Source: Balanoglossus misakiensis
Lineage: Eukaryota; Hemichordata
Assembly (NCBI GenBank): GCA_040954595.2
Contig: CM082580.2
Location: 930,001-994,000 of the forward strand
DNA length: 64,000 nt
Direction of reading: 5' to 3'
Made by a program: the position numbers and the translations under genes. Below, one piece after another: positions 1 to 9,750 of this stretch. A model generated the notes under the pieces. That model ran no database searches. It saw only the letters and a program-made list of their open reading frames with translations, and was not told the origin of the DNA. How positions within the stretch are numbered: position 1 is the first letter of the stretch; every line of letters starts with the position of its first letter.

Positions 1-3000
1 CAAATAAAGTCTGACTCCAAGTATTCCTTGCCACTACGAATATCTTCCATGTGGTTCAGAAGACCTTCAACATTATGAAGTATAAAAGAGCATCTATAGT
101 TTGGCTGTAATTGCTCAAAGCACCCATCAACAAACTTTGGCATCATTTCCAAGGCTGCTTGAACCTTTTCATTGCAATATATAGAAGATGTCTTAAATTC
201 ATCAATTATTAGCCCATCTAATGATGTCACTCGACTCAATGCAACATATGCCTGTCCTGGTGCAAATATCTTCTTTAAACTGACAACAGCTTTTTCAACT
301 GTTAATCCCTGTACCTTATGCACTGTACATGCCCATGCTAGTTTCAGAGGAAATTGTCTCCTAATACCACCATTACTTGCAACAGACATTTCCTGAGGTT
401 CTATACGGGTGGTGTTTTCAGGAAGGTCAGATATATTTACACGGTTCTTGTTTCGCAATCCTTGGCCAACTTTCACATTGTCAAATACAACATAAACAGC
501 AGTTGGAAAGCTTTCATTTGGTTTCACATCAATGTGACATACTGATCCAAATACACCATTCACCAATCCATCAGAGACATCAATATTTTGTGTCAGTTGC
601 ACTCGTGCACCCTTAGCTAGAGTGAGAGTCTTTGGTAAAGTGGTCCTATAGACCTTGGCATGATGGCCTTCCTTTCTTTGGAGTTTCCCAGTCTTAGTAT
701 TCTTACTAAAATCTTGTGCTTCAATACATACAGGATCAGAGCACAAGGAATGTAGCATTGTGATATTGCAATTGTTAACTTCTGCATTTGTAGCAAAGAT
801 GTGAATTGCCTCAGATGCTTCACCAGTCACACGGTTATTGAACATTTCTAGATCATTTGCACTCAGTGTGTGCCCTTTCTTGTGAATTCTTACTCTATTT
901 AGTGCTTCTGCAAATGCACAGTCCTTTTGTCTCATTATTTCAGTGAGTTCCACAATTTTGAAATTATTCCACATATTGATGGCATCATTTTCCACACACA
1001 GTGGACTTGCTTTCACAGGTGGCAGCTGATAAAAGTCACCCACAGCAATAACACACACATTTCCAAATGGTGAACCACTTGGTGTTTGTTTGATTTGACG
1101 TAATCGTCCATGTACGTAGTGAAATAATTTTCTGTCTACCATAGAAATCTCATCTATTATTAAAATCTGAAGATTTCCCAATTTGGAACGAAGAGTGTTG
1201 AGTTTTTCTTCACGTAGTGGCTCATATGGTAGTTTTGAGTCTACTGCTATTGAAAATGCATGATGGAGAGTTTCACCTCCTACATTAAATGCTGCAACTC
1301 CAGTTGAGGCTGTTACCTGTATTGATTTTTCATCTGGGTTAGCCATTACACGAGATAGAATTCGTTTGGCTTCATGATATATGGTTTTGATTAAATGGCT
1401 TTTCCCTGTGCCAGCACCACCACTGACAAACAAATAAAGAGGTTCTGGGTTCTTGCCATTGCTTTTATCCAGACACCACTGTCTGACATTATAAAAGACT
1501 TCTGCCTGTTTCCTGTTCAGTGACCTACACATTGCTTGAACATCAGCCCTCCTTACTTCAGAGGTAGAAATTTCTATGTGGCAATCACCTTTTGGTTTGT
1601 GCACCAAATCTGGAATATCCTCCTCATTTACATCATCATCAGGCAATTGTTGACGTTCATCAATGCATTCTAATCTGTCTATTTCACTTTCTGGACAGAT
1701 TTGGGCCCATGCGTCCTCCAGAGGACCACTTCCTTCAAGGAGCTCTTCAGCTAAATCAACGGCATCAGCCTCTTTCTCAAACATTGCTTTATTTGCATCT
1801 ACTATGACTTTCACTGTTTGTATAGAAGCAGATCCACACTTCACTGCACCCGCAGAATAGAAATTTTCATATGTTTCAAACCCATTTGGTTTCAATTGGG
1901 AATCAACCCAGTGTGGCAAGAAGAGTTCTAACATAGTGCGGTAATACTTTTCTGGAAATTTGGTCACAGAAAATCTTGCATATCTAATGACAGCTGGATC
2001 AGTTCGAGATCTTTTTTGCATGTAACCTGCACCATTTTCCAACTTCACTATTGGATTTGCACGTTTCTCAGTGGTGGTATTTGTCACTTCTGATTTTGAC
2101 ACTATTCGATATTCTGAACAAAATGTCGCAAGACACATGTCGTCAAACTCGTCATCATTTGGTCTGTTCTTGTATCTGTCTACAATGCTATTGTACCAGA
2201 TATCATCCTCATTCAAATCATCTCCTGTCATTTTGCTACGTATTACACTCAATGGCAAACTCATTTTGATAGGGGTTTCTCCAGTTGGAATGAACTGGAC
2301 TTTTCGAGATGATTGCTTCAGTTTCAATCCACACAGTCTATATACAGCCTCTTGAGCACTTACTTCTCTGTTGTGCAGATAAACACTGCCTAATTGTTTC
2401 AGTGCAGATTTAGCATCCACATTTCCCTCTTTGTTTGCTTCTCTCTGTGCATTTTCCAGCAGTAAACCCATTTCTCTCTCTGCCTTAGAGATATATGACA
2501 CAATGTACACAACACAGGCATAAGCATCCACAACAAACTGAATGTCCATGTTTGCATCCCAGCAACGGAGAAGGTTGGCATTATATTGGTTCACCCAAAC
2601 ATCATTTGGTTCACGCTTTAATACTACACTTGTTTTCCTTGCCAAAATTGCATGTGCTTTCTCAAACATCTCCTGAGAAATGCTGACCTCATTAAACAGT
2701 GCATCAACCGAATCAATCTGTTTCTCTTTGTCATGCAGGCATGTCCACACTTTTTCCAAAATATTCCTAGCAGCCATCTGGCTCATCACATTCTCAATTA
2801 ACTGAGTTGTGTCACTTTGACATTTCTCTTCAAGTGTTGCGTTATCGTCATCAAGGTTTGACTTCTCACCTTCACCTGTCATTTCTATATCTATATCAGG
2901 ACGGCATATGAACGTTTTCTTTGATGGTGGTCGTGGAAAGTTGAATCTGCATCTAGTGCCCTTTTTCTTGCAAGATTTGGAGTGCCTTGAGCTGTGTTTC

Positions 3001-6000
3001 TGAACTTTATTCACAATCTCTTGCAATTCCTCATCCTCCTCAACAGAAGGCATTTGACATGTTACATATCTGTCAACAAAATCAACTACATCTTCATCAG
3101 TATCTCTATCAACCTTTGGTGCATTTTCAACCCAAAATAGGCAGTGTGTATGTGGTGAGCCTCGTTGTTGAAACTCGACTCGATAAAAATAATCTTTGAT
3201 ATTTCCAATAGGATTGGCTGGTGACATGATGACTTCTCTCAGAAAACAATGAAATCTGTGATCAAACATTCTGGCTGCTGTTACAGGATTTCGTCTCAAG
3301 ATAGCACATTTCTCAGACCATTCAAGATCCTCAGCATTACGTACATCTCCTTCTCCACGAAGTATAGTCTCAATAACTTCTTTCCACCGTAAATCGGCAG
3401 CAGAAAATGAGCAAAACCATGTTGGTATACCCAACTGTCTGATCATTGCAAACAGGTCTTTTTGTGTTGCTTGCCAATAAGGAGGAGTTCCTCTTATAGG
3501 TTTTAAAAACTTATAGCCTTCATCAGACTTCAAAATCTGTTTCAAAGATTCACTGTCACTTAAAACATCCGATGTCACTTTTTTGCCACAAGCATTAGCA
3601 GTTCCTTTCCTCAAAGCAATTGACACATTGGATACAACCTGGTTAATTTCAGACAGATATTGCGCATAAAAGATATAGTCTGTGCTTTTTGAAAATCTGT
3701 TACTTGCATTCATTACACGACCTTGCAGGTATCGTCCTATTGTTATCCTAACCTCTCGGTCATCGTGAAATGTGGGTGACCCAGTTGGGAATAGCACAGG
3801 AAAGCACTTAGCTTCATTCAACTTTTCCATCAACAGACAAACAGGTTTATTACCCTCTGCTGGAGCAACACAAGATATATCCTCAAAGTGATAATCAAGA
3901 ATATCCTGACCTATGTCAATTGGTTGGAGGCATGTGTCCATCAATATTCCATTAGTATCTTTGTTGGACACATTGTTATCTTCTGTGTCTGATGACACAT
4001 CATTACTTTCAGTATCTGAAACATTTCCTTTGGTCTTTTCATTGTTTTCATCATTGCTTTTGGTGTTAGACTTTTCTGATTTGCTTTCAGCATCTGAAAT
4101 AACTTCTTCAGTCTTTTCAAGAGTATTTTTCCAATTCATATTGAATGTTATATCACTGTAATACTGATTATTTGTCTGTAGGTATTCCAAAGCATTCTGA
4201 ATGTGTCGTTTGTTTACAAACTGATATTCATAGTAACCTTTATAACTCAGTTTTCGCTTCAATTTCACCCTTATCATCTGATCATCAAACTCATTCCGTG
4301 GCAAAATATTTGTAGCCTTCTTTATATCAGAAGGGACACACACTACAGGTCCATGAACTCCATTCTGACCACCCTTAGGTAATGCCAACATTTTCATGAA
4401 TGGAATATTTAATGCAATTAAATGTTGCTCAAGTGAGTTGAGGCATTTCAATTCAGGAGGGACTGATGTGACATGAAGGTTGTTTGCAACAGCTTGAACT
4501 GGCATCTCTCCACGTAAAAGTTTTCTATGGCATGTGAAACAAATCCACAATTTACTGGCTGCATTATTCTTGAGAGGGCAGTCAGCCATACATGTTGGGG
4601 CACATTTGTGAACATATTCTTCTGATATACATTTCACAGCAATATCAGATGTAATTCTGTTACTGTAATATTTATCCTTGTTGCAAACAATTACTTGTTT
4701 CCTGAAAAGTCGACGATGACAAACTGAACATACACAATTTGGACCTTCTGAGGCAGTATTTCTAAAATTAGCAATAACATGTTGAACATTTTGCTTATCA
4801 ATGTCATTCTGTATCATCTGACACCTGCTTCTCTTCAATGCATTATCTTTGTAATGAGGGTCATTCTCATATCGTTGAATACTCTGTGTCTTCTTTGATT
4901 CACGAAAGTTTACGTCTTGGTGATATTTTTGGGATACTTGTTGGGACATTTGTGCTTTATGTGCTTCCCGAAAGTCAGTATTTTGTTCATATTTTACTCT
5001 TACGCATGCCTTCTGTGCTTCCCGAAAATCAGGATTTTGTTCATAATTTACTCTTATGCGTGCCTTCTGTGCTTCCCGAAAATCAGGATTTTGTTCATAA
5101 TTTACTCTTATGCGTGCCTTCTGTGCTTCCCGAAAATCAGGATTTTGTTCATAATTTACTCTTATGCGTGCCTTCTGTGCTTCCCGAAAATCAGGATTTT
5201 GTTCGTAATTTACTCTTATGCGTGCCTTCTGTGCTTCCCGAAAATCAGGATTTTGTTCGTAATTTACTCTTATGCGTGCCTTCTGTGCTTCCCGAAAATC
5301 AGGATTTTGTTCGTAATTTACTCTTATGCGTGCCTTCTGTGCTTCCCGAAAATCAGGATTTTGTTCGTAATTTACTCTTATGCGTGCCTTCTTTGCTTCC
5401 CGCAAATCAGGATTTTGTTCATATTTAACCCTGGACTGTGTCTTTTTGGCGTCCCGATAGTCGGCATTTTGTTCATATAAATCTTTCATTTTTTGTTTCT
5501 TACTTTCTCGGATCTGATGATAATGCTGTCTACTTTTTAACTTCTTTGTCTCTCTATATTGAGAATTACTGTGGTACAATTCTGATTCAGATATTGCCCT
5601 GCAGCTCTTTGCAGTGGTCTCATTACATTCATATTTTTGTTTTCTGATTTTCTTTCGTAATCGTTCACTCATTGCTGGTCTCTTACCTCTTCCTTTTGTA
5701 ACACTTTCAGTTTCATCACTTAAGTGGAAATTTCCTTTCTTGTCCAATGGACTCTTTAGTGGAACACAACTGCCACTATCTGCCTCATTGTGGAATTCAT
5801 TAGTCATACCTTCACTTGAGACAAGTTCATCACATTCAATGTGTGTAGAGTCAGATGTTACCATCTCACGTGTCTTTACACTCTTGACAATTTCAAAATG
5901 ATCTCTGTTGCGATGGTTCAGGTATATACCTACACCTTTATCAACATTACTTTTATTAATTGCATTACAATAATGTATTAGCCATGTTCCAGAACTATAC

Positions 6001-6884
6001 ACATAGATGTTAGTTTGTAAGAGATCGGCAGCGGCCAAGATCTCATTTTCGGAACCCCAGATTGTTAGGCAATTCATTCTAGACTTTGCAATATAATCAG
6101 CAACTGATGTATATCCTTGGTCTTGGTCCAGCCAACCAAAATATGCACTGTCATTTGCAATCATGTGGTTTACAATGGCCTTTCGCATTACAGCATGGTT
6201 ACGTTCACTGCCACTAATGGCATACGACAAAGCTCTAAACAAACAATTACCATCACCGATAATAGACTTCATATTGCATGGTTCACCAATTTCAACACTA
6301 CGAATTTCATCGAGCATTTCAACTTTATTTCCATATTTTATGTGAAGCTTACAGCATAACTCTTGGCATATGGTGGTGGTTACAGGAGAGAAAACAAATT
6401 CATTCGGGGTAACATTCTGAATAATACATTCATTGTCATTTCTCTTGTGTGCAATATCAACTGCTTTCTCAATCTGTAAATTTCCATTAACACAAGTGAC
6501 AATGTCACCATTTGCAGGTACCCTAGAATCATTGGTTCCCCGAAGGGAAGTTTCAAAGTTTTCACCCTTCGAACACCGAAGGTTTGAACCCCGAAGGGAA
6601 GTTTCACAGTTTTGATCCTTCGAACACCGAAGGCTGGCACCCCGAAGGGTATTGTCGCTGAGATTATAGAGGGCAGCATCCTCTTTGATTACGTCGCTGT
6701 TTTTTGAGAGGGCAGCATCCTCTGTCATATCGAAGCTGTTTTTTGAGAGGGCAGCATCCTCTGTCATATCGAAGCTGTTTTTTGAGAGGGCAGCATCCTC
6801 TGTCATATCGAAGCTGTTTTTTGAGAGGGCAGCATCCTCTTTCATCTGACTCCTCTTCTTCCTCCAGTTCCTAGAGCGTGGCAT
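1..6884 (-). CDS. OTU-domain Helitron (Rep/helicase) transposon protein, 3' end beyond window
   Basis: One frame stays open from the ATG at 6,884 to the left edge, giving at least 2,294 codons; I checked the codon register at about ten points. Residues 13-72 and 76-117 are short tandem repeats. An OTU cysteine-protease domain spans about 200-335, with GDGNC at 210-214 (D211, C214) and DHFEIV placing the catalytic His at 329. Residues 485-650 are an 18-residue tandem repeat. A Cys cluster (C717, C719, C722, later C782-x2-C785) leads into a DUF6570-like region. The Helitron Rep nuclease follows: RGSPHTH (HUH, H1245 and H1247) and YIVSYISK (Y1460, Y1464, K1467), which cut and join DNA in rolling-circle transposition. 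The PIF1-like helicase has Walker A GGAGTGKS (K1828), IIDEISMV (D1911, E1912), VGDFYQLPPV and, near the edge, VHKVQG and YVALSRV. The C-terminus, and any Helentron-type endonuclease, lies outside the window. The domain order indicates a Helitron2/Helentron-like element; a co-opted copy is possible. No frameshift or stop was seen. Confidence 0.93.
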   Translation of the reverse strand, partial: MPRSRNWRKKRSQMKEDAALSKNSFDMTEDAALSKNSFDMTEDAALSKNSFDMTEDAALSKNSDVIKEDAALYNLSDNTLRGASLRCSKDQNCETSLRGSNLRCSKGENFETSLRGTNDSRVPANGDIVTCVNGNLQIEKAVDIAHKRNDNECIIQNVTPNEFVFSPVTTTICQELCCKLHIKYGNKVEMLDEIRSVEIGEPCNMKSIIGDGNCLFRALSYAISGSERNHAVMRKAIVNHMIANDSAYFGWLDQDQGYTSVADYIAKSRMNCLTIWGSENEILAAADLLQTNIYVYSSGTWLIHYCNAINKSNVDKGVGIYLNHRNRDHFEIVKSVKTREMVTSDSTHIECDELVSSEGMTNEFHNEADSGSCVPLKSPLDKKGNFHLSDETESVTKGRGKRPAMSERLRKKIRKQKYECNETTAKSCRAISESELYHSNSQYRETKKLKSRQHYHQIRESKKQKMKDLYEQNADYRDAKKTQSRVKYEQNPDLREAKKARIRVNYEQNPDFREAQKARIRVNYEQNPDFREAQKARIRVNYEQNPDFREAQKARIRVNYEQNPDFREAQKARIRVNYEQNPDFREAQKARIRVNYEQNPDFREAQKARIRVNYEQNPDFREAQKACVRVKYEQNTDFREAHKAQMSQQVSQKYHQDVNFRESKKTQSIQRYENDPHYKDNALKRSRCQMIQNDIDKQNVQHVIANFRNTASEGPNCVCSVCHRRLFRKQVIVCNKDKYYSNRITSDIAVKCISEEYVHKCAPTCMADCPLKNNAASKLWICFTCHRKLLRGEMPVQAVANNLHVTSVPPELKCLNSLEQHLIALNIPFMKMLALPKGGQNGVHGPVVCVPSDIKKATNILPRNEFDDQMIRVKLKRKLSYKGYYEYQFVNKRHIQNALEYLQTNNQYYSDITFNMNWKNTLEKTEEVISDAESKSEKSNTKSNDENNEKTKGNVSDTESNDVSSDTEDNNVSNKDTNGILMDTCLQPIDIGQDILDYHFEDISCVAPAEGNKPVCLLMEKLNEAKCFPVLFPTGSPTFHDDREVRITIGRYLQGRVMNASNRFSKSTDYIFYAQYLSEINQVVSNVSIALRKGTANACGKKVTSDVLSDSESLKQILKSDEGYKFLKPIRGTPPYWQATQKDLFAMIRQLGIPTWFCSFSAADLRWKEVIETILRGEGDVRNAEDLEWSEKCAILRRNPVTAARMFDHRFHCFLREVIMSPANPIGNIKDYFYRVEFQQRGSPHTHCLFWVENAPKVDRDTDEDVVDFVDRYVTCQMPSVEEDEELQEIVNKVQKHSSRHSKSCKKKGTRCRFNFPRPPSKKTFICRPDIDIEMTGEGEKSNLDDDNATLEEKCQSDTTQLIENVMSQMAARNILEKVWTCLHDKEKQIDSVDALFNEVSISQEMFEKAHAILARKTSVVLKREPNDVWVNQYNANLLRCWDANMDIQFVVDAYACVVYIVSYISKAEREMGLLLENAQREANKEGNVDAKSALKQLGSVYLHNREVSAQEAVYRLCGLKLKQSSRKVQFIPTGETPIKMSLPLSVIRSKMTGDDLNEDDIWYNSIVDRYKNRPNDDEFDDMCLATFCSEYRIVSKSEVTNTTTEKRANPIVKLENGAGYMQKRSRTDPAVIRYARFSVTKFPEKYYRTMLELFLPHWVDSQLKPNGFETYENFYSAGAVKCGSASIQTVKVIVDANKAMFEKEADAVDLAEELLEGSGPLEDAWAQICPESEIDRLECIDERQQLPDDDVNEEDIPDLVHKPKGDCHIEISTSEVRRADVQAMCRSLNRKQAEVFYNVRQWCLDKSNGKNPEPLYLFVSGGAGTGKSHLIKTIYHEAKRILSRVMANPDEKSIQVTASTGVAAFNVGGETLHHAFSIAVDSKLPYEPLREEKLNTLRSKLGNLQILIIDEISMVDRKLFHYVHGRLRQIKQTPSGSPFGNVCVIAVGDFYQLPPVKASPLCVENDAINMWNNFKIVELTEIMRQKDCAFAEALNRVRIHKKGHTLSANDLEMFNNRVTGEASEAIHIFATNAEVNNCNITMLHSLCSDPVCIEAQDFSKNTKTGKLQRKEGHHAKVYRTTLPKTLTLAKGARVQLTQNIDVSDGLVNGVFGSVCHIDVKPNESFPTAVYVVFDNVKVGQGLRNKNRVNISDLPENTTRIEPQEMSVASNGGIRRQFPLKLAWACTVHKVQGLTVEKAVVSLKKIFAPGQAYVALSRVTSLDGLIIDEFKTSSIYCNEKVQAALEMMPKFVDGCFEQLQPNYRCSFILHNVEGLLNHMEDIRSGKEYLESDFI
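4930..5430 (-). repeat. 54-bp coding tandem repeat (18-residue unit, about nine copies)
   Basis: The core gcttcccg recurs every 54 bp at 4,963, 5,017, 5,071, 5,125, 5,179, 5,233, 5,287, 5,341 and 5,395. Each unit encodes NYEQNPDFREAQKARIRV or a close variant; a tenth degenerate copy lies near 5,449. The repeat is charged and likely helical, and sits between the OTU domain and the Cys-rich region. Similar Y-x2-N-P-x-[FY]-R repeats are known from other Helitron-type proteins. The middle copies differ by only a few bases, so the run was homogenised recently. Confidence 0.9.
6535..6660 (-). repeat. 51-bp coding repeat upstream of the OTU domain
   Basis: A 51-bp unit is repeated about 2.4 times; the core cgaaggg occurs at 6,541, 6,592 and 6,643. 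In the protein it reads TSLRGSNLRCSKGENFE and variants, 17 residues per unit. It also contains short inverted segments (ccttcgaacaccgaagg), so the RNA or DNA could fold locally. It stays in frame and lies between the 13-residue repeats and the OTU domain. Confidence 0.75.
6667..6845 (-). repeat. 39-bp coding minisatellite at the protein N-terminus
   Basis: Five head-to-tail copies of a 39-bp unit encode MTEDAALSKNSFD and variants just after the basic start MPRSRNWRKKRS. The conserved core gggcagcatcc recurs at about 6,670, 6,710, 6,749, 6,788 and 6,827. The middle copies are almost identical at the DNA level, which points to recent slippage or unequal exchange. The unit is 13 codons, so changes in copy number keep the frame. 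Its function is unknown; the acidic/serine character suggests a flexible N-terminal tail. Confidence 0.85.
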
Positions 6885-6898
6885 CTGAAATCAATAAA
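6882..6898 (-). other. Splice acceptor abutting the Helitron ATG
   Basis: On the minus strand the sequence TATTTATTGATTTCAG is followed at once by ATG (6,884-6,882). A T-rich tract ending in CAG and a possible branch sequence (GTTAAC about 30 nt upstream) fit a 3' splice site, so the large ORF exon would start exactly at its start codon. The predicted leader has a TAA in the same frame and no in-frame ATG between that stop and this one. This supports initiation here if the leader is spliced as proposed. It is prediction only. Confidence 0.6.
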
Positions 6899-7821
6899 TA
6901 CATAACTGTTAACATTTTAATGTCCGGGACTATTGTACAGACCAGAATGCCAGAATAAAATGTGGTGATAGCTTCACTGTAGAGGTATAGGCCTATGGGT
7001 AGGTCAAGGTCACGGATAAACCTGTTGACATGGTCCACAACCTTGAAATTTGGCATGTGGGATCCTGACCATATACCGGTACATGTAGTGTACAAGGACT
7101 GTCAACAGATTTTTTATTCCACATTTTAATATAAATAAGGTCCATATGAAAATTCCAATCAAAGCTGACAATTACAGTGAGTAATTAAAAATTCAAGAGT
7201 GTTATGCATGAAATTACATAGGCCCACATAATTGTGCCAAGTTTGAGATTCATAGATTCAGCCGATCACACTTTCTTCTCATTTACCTTTTTGAAATATT
7301 TGTTTGCAATCTGGGTAAGACAAGTAGACATTTCTGTAGAAACTATTCCAACATATGTTGACTTCATGCACATAGAATAAAGTCAAAGTTGTAAGACAGC
7401 ATGTGCCATTGTCAAACAAAACTATAGACATTTTTTTCACACAGGACGTGATTAAAGAAATTTAGCTCAGCAAAAATTTCCCACTCAAATTATGGCATTT
7501 GTTGTATTTACACATAGTGACTGTACATTTCAAGGCAATTGGACACTTGGATACTAAGAGGGTTTAATTATATACCCAAATTTCACAATTTCCAAAAACT
7601 ATACTAAGGCCAAACATGCATATAAAATTTAAACACATTTGCACTAGTTATTTAACAGAACACTTGTGTTGACACATGACAGACAACCTATGAACAATTG
7701 TCTTATCTGATAAGCTCTGTGTCAGAGCAGAGTTATGACAAGTAACCTGCAATGAATCACATGCAGAACTGTACTGCAGTGCATTATGCTGAAGGTCTCT
7801 TCACATGGCAGACACACTTAC
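6885..7821 (-). other. Predicted leader intron, no other gene seen
   Basis: This 937-bp stretch lies between the donor at 7,821 and the acceptor at 6,885 on the minus strand. It is AT-rich. Its short ORFs (the longest, 74 codons, overlaps the ORF start on the minus strand) show no recognisable domain. A TCAAGGTCA extended nuclear-receptor half site occurs at 7,004-7,012, which may be chance. I see no repeat family or RNA gene in it. Confidence 0.5.
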
Positions 7822-7851
7822 CTCAAGTGGGATATCTTTGGTTATACAAAA
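7822..7851 (-). other. Predicted 30-nt leader microexon
   Basis: On the minus strand a strong acceptor (TTTGCTTTCTTGCAG) ends at 7,852 and a consensus donor (GAG|GTAAGTGTG) starts at 7,821, which frames a 30-nt exon. It is open in the frame that would join the Helitron ATG (FCITKDIPLE then MPRSR). An in-frame TAA in the preceding predicted exon means it probably stays untranslated. Two good splice sites in correct order so close together are unlikely by chance but need RNA evidence. Confidence 0.55.
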
Positions 7852-8146
7852 CTGCAAGAAAGCAAATAATATAAATTATCATTACTGGTTATAGGTGTAC
7901 ATGTTTGCCACTGAATCCAACAGAATACATGCATATTATTTCTGCATAAAATCCAGTTCATCTATTTCCATCAGGCATTTCCTCTTTATCTTCACTAAAC
8001 ATAACAGACTACAGTATATGCGCCAATACAATCAAAGCAAACACATACAACCACATACAAAAAGATAAAAGACAGTGCCAGATATAACATCATAAAGGAG
8101 TCATTGAAATTACCACCCTTATAACATGAGAATCTTTACAGTATAA
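7852..8146. other. Predicted intron sequence, nothing else seen
   Basis: This AT-rich sequence lies between the predicted microexon and the MITE. On the minus strand it supplies the pyrimidine tract and branch region of the microexon's acceptor. I find no ORF, repeat or RNA gene in it. Confidence 0.5.
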
Positions 8147-8871
8147 GGGACCGTTCAGTTTTTACGGCCAGGGGGGGGGGGCAAGTTTGTGTCATCGATT
8201 TTCAAAATCAGGCCGACCCCCCCTTCACCAAGGACCAAAAAATGATGACCCCCCCTTTGACAGACCCAAAAATATGATGACCCCCCCCCCCCCATGCCGA
8301 AAACATGAACCTATGTACACTGTATGCAATAAATGGAATGAGGCTCCTCTCGCCTCAATTAGACATTAAATTAAATGAACAAACTAAAATGACAATCCAA
8401 TACAATAGTTGGTAGAATTGGTAAAAAAAGAAAAGTGGCGGGGGTGTCCCCCTCCCACATAAGAAAATTTGGTAAAATACAGTGCTCAAAGTTGCATTTT
8501 AATGAACTCAAAAGCAAATTAACTTAATGTTAGGGAGGACAAATTTTAATTTTGCCACTCCACTCAAAAGAAGCATCGGGGTAGGGTGGGAAGAAGTCTG
8601 CCCTGTACACTAGACAAACCAGCGAATAAATGCAATGTGGGGGAGAATGGAGGGGGTTGGTGTCCCCCTCCCACATTAGAAAATTTTGTAAAATAAAGGG
8701 CGTGAAACAGCAATTTTGTGTACTCAAAAGCAAAAGTTCGGTGGCAAAAGTATGTGACCCCCCTAAACATTTAAAAAAACAGATGACCCCCCCCCCCCCT
8801 CTTGGACTTAAGTCACCCCCCTGGATTTTGATCCCCCCCCCACCCCCCGGCCGTAAAAACTGAACGGTCCC
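8147..8871. mobile_element. Tourist/PIF-Harbinger-like MITE (725 bp)
   Basis: Perfect 23-bp terminal inverted repeats start GGGACCGTTCAGTTTTTACG on the left (8,147-8,169) and are mirrored on the right (8,849-8,871). The element is flanked on both sides by TAA (8,144-8,146 and 8,872-8,874), the typical 3-bp target duplication of PIF/Harbinger elements. Long G runs follow the left repeat, and C runs occur at about 8,280 and before the right repeat. Inside, a segment beginning tgtccccctcccacat is present twice (about 8,445 and 8,661). No transposase is encoded, and the 126-codon minus ORF is a by-product of the palindromic, low-complexity ends. It lies inside the predicted second leader intron. 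Confidence 0.85.
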
Positions 8872-9094
8872 TAAGTGATCCCATTCCCCATCGTCACACT
8901 TTACATTCAAACACCTTTACAAAGACTGAATACTGCATATCAAAATACATGTAAGTACATTGTTTTCTGCATACACAATAGAACCATGCATAGTGACACA
9001 AAAATCATTCAGTGTACATATACAACACAGCCAATCCAGAACGGCTGACAGTGCACACCCAGACATAAACAAAGGGTACATGTAGTACTAATAC

Positions 9095-9400
9095 CTAGCC
9101 ACACACACCCACTTTGATAAACTTGCACACAGACAGGAGTTCCAGACATACATGAATCAACAAAGACATGCAGACAAAGATTCAGAAAAAGATGCAAACA
9201 CATGATACATAGACATACCTACACACACGCATCCACACTCTGATGAACTAGCACACAGACGGACAGGCATCAAAGAGGTGCAAAGGTCCAAACACACGCA
9301 ATCACATGGTGCAATTATATACACTGTGCACAGGCTGTATATACCAACATTCACATATGTGCCACACACTCAACTAAACTGGCACACGAACAGACATGAA
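9095..9400. repeat. Degenerate CA-rich tandem repeat, about 125-bp period
   Basis: Three diverged copies of a CA-rich segment occur near 9,103, 9,231 and 9,357. Each contains a recognisable version of gcacacagacggacag preceded by cacactctgatgaact-type sequence. They account for the short Cys-rich ORFs called on the minus strand, which I do not regard as genes. Confidence 0.6.
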
Positions 9401-9750
9401 ACCAAGCAAAAATTAATCCTCACGTAACAGTTGCTTCTTTTGATATAGCAAAAATTTCATGTCATGCCAATGACCTGTTTTACAATATGTCATGAACACT
9501 TCACCCTGGTGACTTTGTTGTGGTTCATTCTACTTGTGCAGCATTGTAGTCTAAATGCAACATAAGAATACCCAGCAATACTATTTGCAATCTATGCATA
9601 TACCTCTAATAGACTATAGAAATGAATTATTCAATTCACAGCTAAAACTACAATTCGTTGCTTCTTGAACATATTCCCAAGGTTTAATATAACTGCAATT
9701 TCTTCCTCAATGACACTAATATGAAATGTACAAAACTGAGAATGTGTTTA
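9401..9750. other. Intronic or intergenic sequence, nothing recognised
   Basis: This is AT-rich sequence between the CA-rich repeat and the hairpin. There is no convincing ORF, tandem repeat or RNA gene on either strand. The similar stretch at 8,875-9,094 to the left is equally featureless. Confidence 0.5.

Noticed and set aside
4838-5480. Plus-strand ORFs of 196 and 187 codons with a clean 18-residue repeat
   Set aside because: They are antisense shadows of the Helitron protein's 54-bp repeat. The minus frame carries recognised domains on both sides.
7001-7013. TCAAGGTCA orphan-receptor site in the leader intron
   Set aside because: A single 9-bp match in 937 bp of AT-rich intron is too weak to call.
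8530-8910. 126-codon minus ORF
   Set aside because: It lies within the MITE and spans its C runs and terminal inverted repeat, so it is a low-complexity artefact.
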